Source: a virus
IMG/VR virus record: IMGVR_UViG_3300020445_001256
Location: 23,448 to 87,447 of that record
DNA length: 64,000 nucleotides
Strand: one strand, 5' to 3'
Below the pieces are notes generated by a model. That model was not told where the DNA came from and made no database searches. It was given only the letters and a program-made list of their open reading frames with translations. Position 1 is the first letter of the stretch. Every line of letters begins with the position of its first letter. Below are positions 7,095 through 13,797 of the stretch, piece after piece. The translations under genes and the position numbers were made by a program.

Positions 7095-8059
7095 AAGATA
7101 CAATATTATTTGGAGATTGTCGCAAGACATTATCAGCATTTCTACCAAATAGTGCTCGTATGTGTGTAACAAGTCCACCATATTACGGACTAAGAGATTA
7201 TGGTGGAGAAGATAATCAAATAGGTTTAGAACAATCACCAGAAGAATATGTTAATGAGATGGTGAAAGTATTCAGAGAAGTTAGAAATATATTGACTGAA
7301 GATGGAACACTATGGTTAAACATAGGTGATAGTTATTACAACTATCGTCCTGGTAAGGGTGCTAATTACCCTAAGCAAAGTGTTAGTGAGACTAGACAAG
7401 ATTTACCTACTAATAGTAACAAACGTGCTAACAAATTAGAGGGACTAAAAGAGAAAGATTTAATCGGTATTCCTTGGATGTTAGCATTTGCATTACGAGC
7501 AGATGGATGGTACTTAAGGCAAGATATTATATGGCATAAACCTAATCCAATGCCTGAAAGTGTAAGAGATAGATGCACTAAAGCACATGAATATATGTTC
7601 CTCTTAAGTAAGAATAAGCATTACTATTATGATAATGATGCTATTAAAGAACCAGCAAAAGATTGGGGAACCAGAGATAGAACTAACGGCAAATATCATA
7701 ATGAGGGAACAGGATTACAACCTCATTCTGGTCTCACTAAATCATATCCAAAGAAGAATAAACGTAGTGTATGGAGTATAACTAAGAAACCATATAAGGG
7801 TGCTCATTTTGCTACTTTCCCACCTGAATTAATCATCCCATGTATTAAAGCAGGTTCAGCACTAAATGATACTATCATTGACCCATTTATGGGATCTGGA
7901 ACTACTGCAATGGTAGCAAAATCATTAGGTAGGTATTACTTAGGGTGCGAATTACACGAGGATTATGGTCATTTAATAGAGCAGAGAGTGAGAGAATATC
8001 ATGTGCCAACTGACAAAGTGGTACATAATGGACTGACAACCCTCTTGGATCGTGTATAA
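7091..8059 (+). CDS. DNA methyltransferase, N4-cytosine/N6-adenine type (second copy)
   Basis: The 322-aa protein has motif IV TSPPYYGLRDYG from residue 27, then IGLEQSPEEYVNEMV and TLWLNIGDSYY, which are typical of the N4/N6 DNA methylase family. Near the C-terminus is DPFMGSGTTAMVAKSLG (from residue 264), the AdoMet motif, followed by YLGCELHEDY. The motif order is again IV before I. It is clearly different from the methyltransferase at 3728: it is longer and has different TSPPY context and target region, so a different recognition site is likely. No nuclease gene adjoins it. It is preceded by a terminator/promoter composite. Confidence 0.9.
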   Translation: MKDTILFGDCRKTLSAFLPNSARMCVTSPPYYGLRDYGGEDNQIGLEQSPEEYVNEMVKVFREVRNILTEDGTLWLNIGDSYYNYRPGKGANYPKQSVSETRQDLPTNSNKRANKLEGLKEKDLIGIPWMLAFALRADGWYLRQDIIWHKPNPMPESVRDRCTKAHEYMFLLSKNKHYYYDNDAIKEPAKDWGTRDRTNGKYHNEGTGLQPHSGLTKSYPKKNKRSVWSITKKPYKGAHFATFPPELIIPCIKAGSALNDTIIDPFMGSGTTAMVAKSLGRYYLGCELHEDYGHLIEQRVREYHVPTDKVVHNGLTTLLDRV

Positions 8060-8060
8060 T
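8033..8060 (+). promoter_or_regulatory. promoter inside the end of the methyltransferase gene
   Basis: CTGACA (8033-8038) and TATAAT (8055-8060) are spaced 16 bp apart. The predicted transcription start is around 8067, almost exactly at the base of the long inverted repeat that follows, so the RNA would begin with that structure. Confidence 0.55.
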
Positions 8061-8064
8061 AGAA

Positions 8065-8169
8065 GAGCGAAACAGTTAAGGGATCACTGAGTTTGGATCT
8101 AGTCTGACTTAGAAGCAGACACATGACGATTCAGTAATTGACTACCCTCAGTCCCTTAATGTTTCGCTC
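8065..8169 (+). ncRNA. highly structured leader RNA or small RNA of unknown class
   Basis: GAGCGAAACA (8065-8074) pairs with TGTTTCGCTC (8160-8169). After a bulged G, TTAAGGG (8076-8082) pairs with CCCTTAA (8153-8159), and ACTGAG (8086-8091) pairs with CTCAGT (8147-8152). This makes about 23 base pairs with two small bulges. Inside, GTCTG (8102-8106)/CAGAC (8116-8120) forms a hairpin, and TAGTC (8100-8104)/GACTA (8140-8144) is a competing pairing. No U-run follows, so it is not a simple terminator. It sits in the 5' leader of the basic protein gene at 8195. I do not recognise the class. Confidence 0.6.
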
Positions 8170-8194
8170 ACTTATAAACTTGCATTATTATTAC

Positions 8195-8473
8195 ATGCCA
8201 ACAGCATCTACAGCGAAGAAAGTATCAACAACTCCTCGCAAAAGACGCACAAGAAAAGCAACAACTACTAAGAAAGTTGCTCCACTAAATACAACAGTCG
8301 CTAGACCAATCGTGTCCGAAACTGTTAAGGAACAACCTAAAGTTCAAGAAGTTGTTACTATTAAGTCACTTAAAGATTATCCTCGTGATGGATTATCTCT
8401 TGTAATTCTTCCTCTATTATATCTCGAAGCATTTACAAAAGAGATCCTTAAAGCAACAGGGACAATCAAGTAA
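8195..8473 (+). CDS. basic histone-tail-like small protein
   Basis: ATG 8195 is used; an in-frame ATG at 8138 would lie inside the structured leader. The 92-aa product has a Lys/Arg/Thr-rich N-terminal tail (STTPRKRRTRKATTTKK), which resembles histone H1-like or nucleoid-associated tails. The C-terminal half is hydrophobic (GLSLVILPLLYLEAFTKEI). This suggests a protein that binds nucleic acid or an acidic partner through its tail and anchors or oligomerises through its C-terminus. No family is recognised. It has its own promoter, structured 5' leader and terminator, so it is a monocistronic unit likely to be individually regulated. Confidence 0.75.
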   Translation: MPTASTAKKVSTTPRKRRTRKATTTKKVAPLNTTVARPIVSETVKEQPKVQEVVTIKSLKDYPRDGLSLVILPLLYLEAFTKEILKATGTIK

Positions 8474-8505
8474 CTGTCCACTAAACCCCCACAAGGGGGT
8501 TTTTT
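8473..8505 (+). terminator. Rho-independent terminator overlapping a repeated half-element
   Basis: AACCCCC and GGGGGTT arms with an ACAA loop (8484-8501) are followed by six T to 8505. The bases just upstream, ACTGTCCACTAAACCCCC (8473-8490), nearly duplicate those at 5724-5741. A TATATT/TATAAAT-rich stretch follows at 8511-8521 and may be the promoter of the helicase unit. Confidence 0.85.
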
Positions 8506-8608
8506 ATTGCTATATTATAAATGTTGAGGCATCCGTAAGACAGGCAAGGGTGAGTAAACAATTCAGAAGGATCTTAAATGACCTTGTATTGAACGAGGTG
8601 ATCGCACT

Positions 8609-9937
8609 GTGGAAAACTCTTTAAGTCGAACCTCTGCAAACATAAGTCCTCAACACTTATTAAATTTACATTATGAAGGAGATTTCCATTTGAAAGACAC
8701 ATTGAGACCTCACCAGTTGCGTGCCTATAACTCAATGAGTCAGGCAAATCATGGTCAAATTGTAATACCTACTGGTGGTGGTAAAACATTTATTATGATA
8801 GCAGATTGCGATAGGATACTATCAACTAATGGAAGACCTCACAAGACATTTGTTGTAGTTGCACCTCGCATATTACTTGCTAATCAGTTATCTGATGAGT
8901 TTGAATCTGCTCTTAATAATGTTAGTATTGCACACGTACATAGTGGTGAAACACATCATTTTAGCACCACAGATCACAGATTTTTAACACACTGGGATAG
9001 CACAACTATCAGTGATAAGATTATATTTACTACCTATCATTCACTTCACAGAGTATTAGATAGTATGGTAGATATTGATAGAATATATTTTGATGAAGCA
9101 CATAATGGCACTGGTAAATCATTCTTTAAGCAGATAAAAAGAGTTGCTGATTTACAAATATCACGTTTCTTTTTTACTGCTACTCCTCGTATTGCACGCT
9201 CTAAGAATAACATTAGTGCGGAAAGAGGTATGAATAATGCGGAAGTTTGGGGTAATATATTAGAACAAACAACAGCACAGGAGTTAATAGATAGTGGCAC
9301 TATCTTATACCCTAAAGTTATACCATTTGAGAACGATAGAGAGAGAACTAAGTTAAACGCACATGAAGTAGATAGTGATAACTTAAAGGACATACTTACC
9401 AACATAACTGATAACAATCCAAAGGTACTTGTGAGTGCTCCAACAACAAGAATACTATGGAATATGCTCTCACAAACTGATATTAAAGACTGGTTACATG
9501 AGAGAGAATATAACATTTTACACATCACATCTAAGCATGGTGCTATCATTAATGGTAAGAAAGTTGGTAGAGAAGAGTTCTTCAAATTGCTTACAAAATG
9601 GGGTAAAGATGATACTAAGAAGATGATAGTCTTCCATTATAGTATACTATCAGAGGGCATAAATGTTCCTGGTTTGACTCATTCAGTGATGCTAAGAAAT
9701 CTACCTAATATTGAAATGGCACAGACAATAGGTAGAATAATTAGAATACATGAGAAGGACAAAGTTGCAATGAAAGAGGGTAAAATACCTGCTGGTCAGT
9801 ATAACTTATACCATAAAAGTCATGGTCAAATATGTGTTCCAGTATCAGGTAAATACGGTCAAAGAATAGCAAAAAGGTTGCAATCTGTCGTTTCATATAT
9901 CTTTATAGAGGGTATTCCACCAGTTGCATATGTTTAG
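8609..9937 (+). CDS. SF2 DEAD/DEAH-box ATP-dependent helicase
   Basis: The 442-aa protein has the Q-like LRPHQLRAY, Walker A IPTGGGKT (residues 53-60), motif Ia VVVAPRILLANQ, and Walker B FDEAH (161-165). Motif III is TATPR (190-194), and motifs V/VI are SEGINVPG and AQTIGRIIR. It is a helicase related to the restriction-helicase/UvsW branch; the length is near phage UvsW proteins, but its sequence resembles the broader phage DEAD-like helicases more, so I leave it unnamed. GTG 8609 with an upstream GAGGTG is the start. It may remodel replication or recombination intermediates. It has no fused nuclease domain. It lies just before the cluster of small genes. Confidence 0.88.
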   Translation: MENSLSRTSANISPQHLLNLHYEGDFHLKDTLRPHQLRAYNSMSQANHGQIVIPTGGGKTFIMIADCDRILSTNGRPHKTFVVVAPRILLANQLSDEFESALNNVSIAHVHSGETHHFSTTDHRFLTHWDSTTISDKIIFTTYHSLHRVLDSMVDIDRIYFDEAHNGTGKSFFKQIKRVADLQISRFFFTATPRIARSKNNISAERGMNNAEVWGNILEQTTAQELIDSGTILYPKVIPFENDRERTKLNAHEVDSDNLKDILTNITDNNPKVLVSAPTTRILWNMLSQTDIKDWLHEREYNILHITSKHGAIINGKKVGREEFFKLLTKWGKDDTKKMIVFHYSILSEGINVPGLTHSVMLRNLPNIEMAQTIGRIIRIHEKDKVAMKEGKIPAGQYNLYHKSHGQICVPVSGKYGQRIAKRLQSVVSYIFIEGIPPVAYV

Positions 9938-9938
9938 T

Positions 9939-10000
9939 GTGACAGTACGAGTAGTGTCTACTATTTTCCCCATTGTCCCTAAAATCGACTATTATATAAG
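9939..10000 (+). promoter_or_regulatory. repeated upstream element, copy 1, with promoter
   Basis: GTGACAGT (9939-9946) and GTGTCTAC (9954-9961) are followed by TTTTCCCC, a TTATATAAG -10-like region near 9992-10000, and AGAGTAAAC (9999-10007). The distance from the first box to AGAGTAAAC is 60 bp, identical to copy 2. It begins directly after the helicase stop. Confidence 0.6.
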
Positions 10001-10022
10001 AGTAAACCAAATAACGGAGTTT

Positions 10023-10142
10023 ATGACCACACTTTCCAAAGAAGTTTATCAACAGTTGGTTAATCCAACTCCAGTCATTAAGTATTACTTTTTGACTCCT
10101 CAGAGTGTTACTAACCCTAAGAATACTAGGAGGACAAAATGA
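10023..10142 (+). CDS. very small hypothetical protein
   Basis: ATG 10023 follows ACGGAG and lies downstream of promoter copy 1. The longer in-frame reading from 9924 would run through the promoter and is rejected. The 39-aa product (LSKEVYQQLVNPTPVIKYYF) has no recognisable domain. It overlaps the next gene by 4 nt, with a good Shine-Dalgarno (TAGGAGG) for that gene inside its 3' end. Confidence 0.6.
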   Translation: MTTLSKEVYQQLVNPTPVIKYYFLTPQSVTNPKNTRRTK

Positions 10143-10348
10143 AAACATTTATCTATTCATTTCGCATAGTATGTGAAAACAATGATGAACCAAATCCTGT
10201 TCATTTATGTGAAGAAATACAAGCATATTTGAACAGTAATTTATCATATTATGATGATGCAATGGATCAACATATTAATGCTGAGGTTGTGGGTTATAAT
10301 GTAGAAGTAGATCAATTTAATCCATTTATTGCAGAGGAGGAGTATTAA
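10139..10348 (+). CDS. small acidic protein
   Basis: This 69-aa protein (FIYSFRIVCENNDEPNP, then HLCEEIQAYLNSNL) is acidic at the C-terminus. It resembles a small alpha/beta fold, but no family is known to me. It is coupled on both sides; TAATG links it to the next gene. Confidence 0.68.
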   Translation: MKTFIYSFRIVCENNDEPNPVHLCEEIQAYLNSNLSYYDDAMDQHINAEVVGYNVEVDQFNPFIAEEEY

Positions 10349-10524
10349 TGAACAATCTTGATTTCCTATCACAAGTATTAGAAGATTTCTGCCTTAATTA
10401 TGACTTAGAGTTTATGAGTGCAGATGATATTTTATACGGTGATTGTGATAATAAATTAGATGATAACCAGAAAGATTGGTTGAGAAACTATATCGAAGTC
10501 TGGGATACTATTGTGAACTTATGA
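10348..10524 (+). CDS. small acidic helical protein
   Basis: A short gene of 58 aa begins MNNLDFLSQVLEDFC and continues with DDNQKDWLRNYIEVWD. It is acidic and mostly helical, of unknown function. The start overlaps the previous stop, a GGAGGAG Shine-Dalgarno lies just upstream, and the stop overlaps the next ATG (ATGA). Confidence 0.65.
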   Translation: MNNLDFLSQVLEDFCLNYDLEFMSADDILYGDCDNKLDDNQKDWLRNYIEVWDTIVNL

Positions 10525-10742
10525 TAGTATTACGCATACATGAGAATAACACTGGAACGATTAATTTCGATTCAGAAGAACAATTAGAGGCATGGATTGA
10601 TGCTCCTAATTATGAACAAGTACAATGGGAATACACTAATGAAGATGTATTTCATAGGACATATTTTGTAGAACGTAACATTAACTCATTCACCCCAACT
10701 TCGGAGGACATTTCTAATGCAATCTGGAACAAATATGCGTAG
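10521..10742 (+). CDS. small hypothetical protein
   Basis: ATG 10521 in an ATGA overlap is chosen over an in-frame start at 10476 that lies inside the previous gene. The 73-aa product (INFDSEEQLEAWIDAPNY, VFHRTYFVERNIN) is acidic and aromatic. No function is recognisable. Confidence 0.65.
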   Translation: MIVLRIHENNTGTINFDSEEQLEAWIDAPNYEQVQWEYTNEDVFHRTYFVERNINSFTPTSEDISNAIWNKYA

Positions 10743-10950
10743 CAATCTAATCATCACACCAAAGACTTCAGCATCTATTGAGTTAGATAGCGACCAAATT
10801 AGCACTCTATTGTATATCATAGAGGGATATTGTCAAGGTGATGATTACATTGAAGGAACTGATTTTGGTAATGATTGTGATAAGTTAGTGGAGATATTAG
10901 AGCACGCAAGTGAAACAATACCACTAGAAGATGATCCATGTTGGCAATAG
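10717..10950 (+). CDS. small acidic hypothetical protein
   Basis: ATG 10717 has GGAGG 8 nt upstream and overlaps the previous gene by 26 nt; ATG 10735 is the alternative. The 77-aa product has a hydrophobic helix (QISTLLYIIEGYCQG) and an acidic tail. It is the last gene of the operon driven by promoter copy 1, and promoter copy 2 starts right after its stop. Confidence 0.65.
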   Translation: MQSGTNMRSNLIITPKTSASIELDSDQISTLLYIIEGYCQGDDYIEGTDFGNDCDKLVEILEHASETIPLEDDPCWQ

Positions 10951-10951
10951 T

Positions 10952-11011
10952 GTGACAGTACAATTACTGTCTACTTTTTTCCCATTTGACTCTATTATGC
11001 CTTATTATAAT
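10952..11011 (+). promoter_or_regulatory. repeated upstream element, copy 2, with promoter
   Basis: GTGACAGT (10952-10959) and CTGTCTAC (10967-10974) start 15 bp apart. TTTTTTCCC follows, with TATAAT at 11006-11011 and AGAGTAAAC at 11012-11020. The layout and tail match copy 1. Confidence 0.7.
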
Positions 11012-11037
11012 AGAGTAAACAACAAAACTTTTATTTT

Positions 11038-11517
11038 ATGACTCTTACATCAGTTGAATTCAGAGAAGAACTTCAGGGTAAACTTGAAGACAATGTATTA
11101 CTTTGGACTGAAGGATTATGTGATGCTCTTGAAAAGAATTACTTTGATTATCACCTTAGAATGATAACAAATAACTCTACAAGATACACTGAAGGAGAGT
11201 TATCAGAGTATGCACAATCTCAGTTAGATGCTATTAACAATGGCACTGCTAATTTGATGAAGTTTAAGATAGTTACTGGACGTAAGTATCACAAAATTAT
11301 ACAACAAGACTACGATACATTTCAAGATAGAAATGAATATAGGGATGGCAGTGTTCATGCCTTTGTTGATAAGAAAACTGGTGAAGTTTATAAACCAGCA
11401 AGTTGGAAATCTCCCGCAAAACATGTTAGATATGATATGAGAATTATCAAACATAGGGAGTATTTACATAACTCACAGAATACAGGTTGGGCAGGTGGTT
11501 ATCTCTATATGAGATAA
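11038..11517 (+). CDS. conserved cyanophage protein, 159 aa
   Basis: The C-terminal half GRKYHKI, SVHAFVDKKTGEVYKPASW, KHVRYDMR and WAGGYLY is a pattern I recognise as a conserved protein of T4-like cyanophages without an assigned function. The N-terminal half is helical and acidic. It is the first gene after promoter copy 2 and the longest in the small-gene cluster. It has no membrane or metal motif. Confidence 0.8.
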   Translation: MTLTSVEFREELQGKLEDNVLLWTEGLCDALEKNYFDYHLRMITNNSTRYTEGELSEYAQSQLDAINNGTANLMKFKIVTGRKYHKIIQQDYDTFQDRNEYRDGSVHAFVDKKTGEVYKPASWKSPAKHVRYDMRIIKHREYLHNSQNTGWAGGYLYMR

Positions 11518-11555
11518 TCTTCCCCCTCTAAGTATCATTCATTCACCCTAATTAC

Positions 11556-11699
11556 ATGTCTACATTAACAATCACCGACTACGAATCAAATCTACTATTT
11601 GATATGTTGTACACAACAATTTCAGAGTTTAATGATGGAGAATATCCTGTAGAACTTGACACATTGTTCACCAAATTACAGGATGCAAAGTTACAATGA
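11556..11699 (+). CDS. very small hypothetical protein
   Basis: A 47-aa gene starting MSTLTITDYESNLLFD is amphipathic and acidic, ending in an ATGA overlap with the next gene. The CCCCCTCTAAG and TTCACCC stretch before it shows no clear Shine-Dalgarno. The function is unknown. Confidence 0.6.
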   Translation: MSTLTITDYESNLLFDMLYTTISEFNDGEYPVELDTLFTKLQDAKLQ

Positions 11700-11878
11700 A
11701 ACTCTTTATTTCAGACGGTAAATGTTATCGTAATCACAAGTATCAGAAGAGAAGATTAAGTAAAGCAGATCACATCTATCTAATTAAAACAACAAATTGG
11801 AAGGATATTATCTGGACATACTTCTCAGAAATCGAAGACGATTTCAGACTCTTAAATTCACCTTACTCCCCTAATTAA
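11696..11878 (+). CDS. small basic hypothetical protein
   Basis: The 60-aa protein has a basic N-terminal half (KCYRNHKYQKRRLSK) and an aromatic middle (NWKDIIWTYFSE). It may contact nucleic acid, but no domain is recognised. It begins in an ATGA overlap with the gene before. Confidence 0.55.
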   Translation: MKLFISDGKCYRNHKYQKRRLSKADHIYLIKTTNWKDIIWTYFSEIEDDFRLLNSPYSPN

Positions 11879-11879
11879 C

Positions 11880-12257
11880 ATGACTAACTATCAACAAACA
11901 GCAAACCCAAATGCAACAAATAGTGAGTTAGATGCTAAGGTTATTGTTAAAGTACCTGACCTAAATTCACTACAATTAGATGAAGTTAGAGAGCAATATG
12001 CAGAGATAGTTCTTGATAGAATGGACTATAAAGATCTAGAGCAATATGTATATGATTCTCTATCAGATTACTACGGTAAAATGACACAAACTGAACTAAG
12101 AGAACATATTGTTGAAATGGAAAATAGTGGTGATCCCACTGATAACTTATTTGATGAATTAGCAGAGAATGTAACAATTAGGGATTTGATGAAAGAGAAA
12201 GATAGTGACGAAGATAACACATGTATGCAAACATTTATTCCAGGATTCCATGACTAA
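11880..12257 (+). CDS. acidic hypothetical protein, 125 aa
   Basis: A polar N-terminus (NYQQTANPNATNSELD) is followed by acidic helices (LDEVREQYAEIVLDRM, LREHIVEMENSG). It is probably all-helical. The function is unknown. It overlaps the next gene by 8 nt. Confidence 0.7.
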   Translation: MTNYQQTANPNATNSELDAKVIVKVPDLNSLQLDEVREQYAEIVLDRMDYKDLEQYVYDSLSDYYGKMTQTELREHIVEMENSGDPTDNLFDELAENVTIRDLMKEKDSDEDNTCMQTFIPGFHD

Positions 12258-12450
12258 ACTAACATATAGTGACTCTCCATTCTTCTCAAATTGGAGTCAA
12301 AGTTACTTCACTAATTTAACATTAGATCAGCACATTGCTAACAACAACTGGTTTATGACTACACTCACTATGTTAAAAGATGATGGTGTATTATATGTCC
12401 CAGTTCTTGATAAGAACTTCAACAGATTAGGGGAGGAAATTAATGACTAA
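12250..12450 (+). CDS. small hypothetical protein
   Basis: ATG 12250 is preferred because an earlier in-frame ATG at 12205 lies within the previous gene. The 66-aa product (SDSPFFSNWSQSYFTNL, MLKDDGVLYVPVLDKNF) resembles small conserved cyanophage proteins with a 'DDGVL.VP...FN..G' ending. It overlaps the zinc-ribbon gene by 8 nt. Confidence 0.68.
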   Translation: MTKLTYSDSPFFSNWSQSYFTNLTLDQHIANNNWFMTTLTMLKDDGVLYVPVLDKNFNRLGEEIND

Positions 12451-12604
12451 CGTCACAAAGTACACTCGTGCAGGTGTTAGTGGGAAACAAATAGTATGCC
12501 CACAATGTAACAACGAAGCAAGAGTATTTCACTTCAGTTGGAGTGCATTAACCTGTCAATCTTGCAAACAAAGTATTAACAAACCCGATTGGATTCTTAC
12601 CTAA
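12443..12604 (+). CDS. zinc-ribbon protein
   Basis: This short 53-aa gene has CPQC (starting near residue 19) and CQSC about 20 residues later, the four cysteines of a zinc ribbon. The surrounding residues (YTRAGVSGKQIV, FHFSWSALTC) match a small zinc-ribbon protein I associate with cyanophages. Such proteins usually bind nucleic acid or transcription machinery; the target is unknown. GGGGAGG precedes the start. Confidence 0.78.
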   Translation: MTNVTKYTRAGVSGKQIVCPQCNNEARVFHFSWSALTCQSCKQSINKPDWILT

Positions 12605-12605
12605 A

Positions 12606-12752
12606 ATGACATACTACACAGTCGAAACTGACCTATTTACTGTTGACTTTAAGGATGAATATACATACCTTAATTGTCTATTAGCAGCAAAAGATTTAGG
12701 TGTCAATTTAGATCATTACCTACTAGAATTTCAACTAGAAGATGATGATTAA
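12606..12752 (+). CDS. very small acidic protein
   Basis: The 48-aa gene encodes TYYTVETDLFTVDFKDE and an acidic tail LEFQLEDDD. The alternating hydrophobic pattern suggests a small beta/alpha fold. It starts 1 nt after the zinc-ribbon gene ends and is the last gene of that operon. No function is known. Confidence 0.62.
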   Translation: MTYYTVETDLFTVDFKDEYTYLNCLLAAKDLGVNLDHYLLEFQLEDDD

Positions 12753-12810
12753 CCATGATATTTGACTCACTAAATGTTGTCAACTGGTCTTGTGTCACTC
12801 TTCAAACAGG

Positions 12811-12834
12811 CACAAGATCGCTTGATTTTTGCCC
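12811..12834 (+). repeat. 24-bp direct repeat, copy A, ahead of a small gene
   Basis: Positions 12811-12834 (CACAAGATCGCTTG, then a T-run and GCCC) are identical to 13053-13076. Downstream lie CATAAT (12848-12853) and TATAAAG, a likely -10 region, ahead of the gene at 12882. The repeat probably carries the -35/upstream part of a promoter (TTGATT). Confidence 0.7.
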
Positions 12835-12881
12835 CATTTTATGAGATCATAATAGTATAAAGAAATTTGATTTAAACTATT

Positions 12882-13043
12882 ATGAGATATTCAGTTCACT
12901 GCCCATCCGCACCCTTCGAGAATTCAAGTTTTGTTAATCTTGACGATTGTTGGGGTTTATGCCTCGATTTATCCGAAGAGTATGGATATGCTGAGGTCAG
13001 ATATGGTGCTTGCGTCATGGGATCCTACACTAATGGACAGTAG
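12882..13043 (+). CDS. small Cys-containing protein
   Basis: The 53-aa gene reads MRYSVHCPSAPFENSSF, then LDDCWGLCLDLSEEYG and AEVRYGACVMGSY. The pattern and the dedicated promoter support it; an overlapping ORF in another frame (from 12931) has poor composition and is rejected. Four cysteines might form disulfides or bind metal, but the spacing fits no standard motif. It is flanked by the two copies of the 24-bp repeat. Confidence 0.65.
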   Translation: MRYSVHCPSAPFENSSFVNLDDCWGLCLDLSEEYGYAEVRYGACVMGSYTNGQ

Positions 13044-13052
13044 ACAAACTGC

Positions 13053-13092
13053 CACAAGATCGCTTGATTTTTGCCCAAATCTGTGCTATATT
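13053..13092 (+). promoter_or_regulatory. 24-bp repeat, copy B, with promoter
   Basis: Positions 13053-13076 repeat 12811-12834 exactly. Within it TTGATT serves as -35, and TATATT (13087-13092) follows after 17 bp as the -10. It drives the gene at 13128. Confidence 0.62.
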
Positions 13093-13127
13093 AAGAACAT
13101 AATCAAGGACAACACAATTTTAATTTT

Positions 13128-13436
13128 ATGACTACTATGACTAAATCTTTATTTTCACAATCTATCAATCTATGTGATGATTATCTCGGATTTGAGTGGA
13201 CTCAATCCACTCGTACTTCTATGTTTGATGTATATCGTAGAGAGAACGATTTAGACGGTTCTCTTGCTATCTACCACTATGGTAATGATGTCTTCAAAGT
13301 AAGAACAATGTCTTACACTTATGACGGTTGCACTAAAGGTGACCAGATTGATTTAGGCACTTTCGATAACATTTTAGATGCACAAGATTGTGCAGAAGAT
13401 TATCTTAAAGATCTTCTAATGTCTCAAGGTGTTTAA
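13128..13436 (+). CDS. hypothetical protein, 102 aa
   Basis: The 102-aa protein includes SLAIYHYGNDVFKVRTMSY, DQIDLGTFDNILDAQDC and EDYLKDLL. It looks like a compact alpha/beta domain. It is known to me only as a typical small phage protein. It has its own promoter (repeat copy B). Confidence 0.7.
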   Translation: MTTMTKSLFSQSINLCDDYLGFEWTQSTRTSMFDVYRRENDLDGSLAIYHYGNDVFKVRTMSYTYDGCTKGDQIDLGTFDNILDAQDCAEDYLKDLLMSQGV

Positions 13437-13469
13437 CACCTTCCCAGTAAACTTTCATTTCTTTTTATT

Positions 13470-13718
13470 ATGCAATTAACTTCAATCGGTGGATCTATGG
13501 TAATAGATTACTACCCAACAAAATCAATCTTCACTAATAAGATTATTGATGAAGTCTTCCTTAAGGTAGTAACATTTAAGGGTAAGACTATGAAAAAAAG
13601 TGTTATCGAAGGTCAGGCATATACTGACGAGTTAGTATCATATAAGGATCACGATTATGCGATCACAATTAACACTAAACGTCCCGCACAGTTTATATCA
13701 GATAGACGATATGCGTGA
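13470..13718 (+). CDS. small basic hypothetical protein
   Basis: The 82-aa protein is rich in beta-forming residues and lysine (IDEVFLKVVTFKGKTMKK, SYKDHDYAITINTKRP). No domain is recognised. Its TGA stop lies inside the first box of promoter copy 3. Confidence 0.65.
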   Translation: MQLTSIGGSMVIDYYPTKSIFTNKIIDEVFLKVVTFKGKTMKKSVIEGQAYTDELVSYKDHDYAITINTKRPAQFISDRRYA

Positions 13719-13772
13719 CAGTGTACAAAGTGTCCACATTTTCCCCTAAACTATCATTTTAACCCTTATAAT
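13715..13772 (+). promoter_or_regulatory. repeated upstream element, copy 3, with promoter
   Basis: GTGACAGT (13715-13722) and GTGTCCAC (13730-13737), again 15 bp start to start, are followed by TTTTCCCC and TATAAT at 13767-13772. The first box overlaps the stop codon of the preceding gene. Confidence 0.7.
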
Positions 13773-13797
13773 AAAGTATACCAAACAAATCAGACTT

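Noticed and set aside
8102-8120. tRNA-like anticodon arm (GTCTG stem, loop with UAG) inside the structured leader
   Set aside because: There is no T-loop GTTCRA motif, no D-arm, and the outer stem continues far beyond 7 bp, so it is not a tRNA.
8065-8169. glutamine riboswitch (glnA / Downstream-peptide) known from cyanophages
   Set aside because: The conserved GACGGAAGUAGG-type core of that class, as I recall it, is absent.
9046-9585. 179-aa minus-strand ORF opposite the helicase
   Set aside because: It is a shadow frame of a clear SF2 helicase; all supported genes are on the + strand.
12755-12844. 29-aa ORF between the acidic small gene and the 12882 gene
   Set aside because: It runs through the 24-bp promoter repeat and has no Shine-Dalgarno; it is most likely a chance frame.
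12931-13131. 66-aa + strand ORF
   Set aside because: It is out of frame with the better-supported 53-aa gene at 12882 and crosses the promoter repeat.
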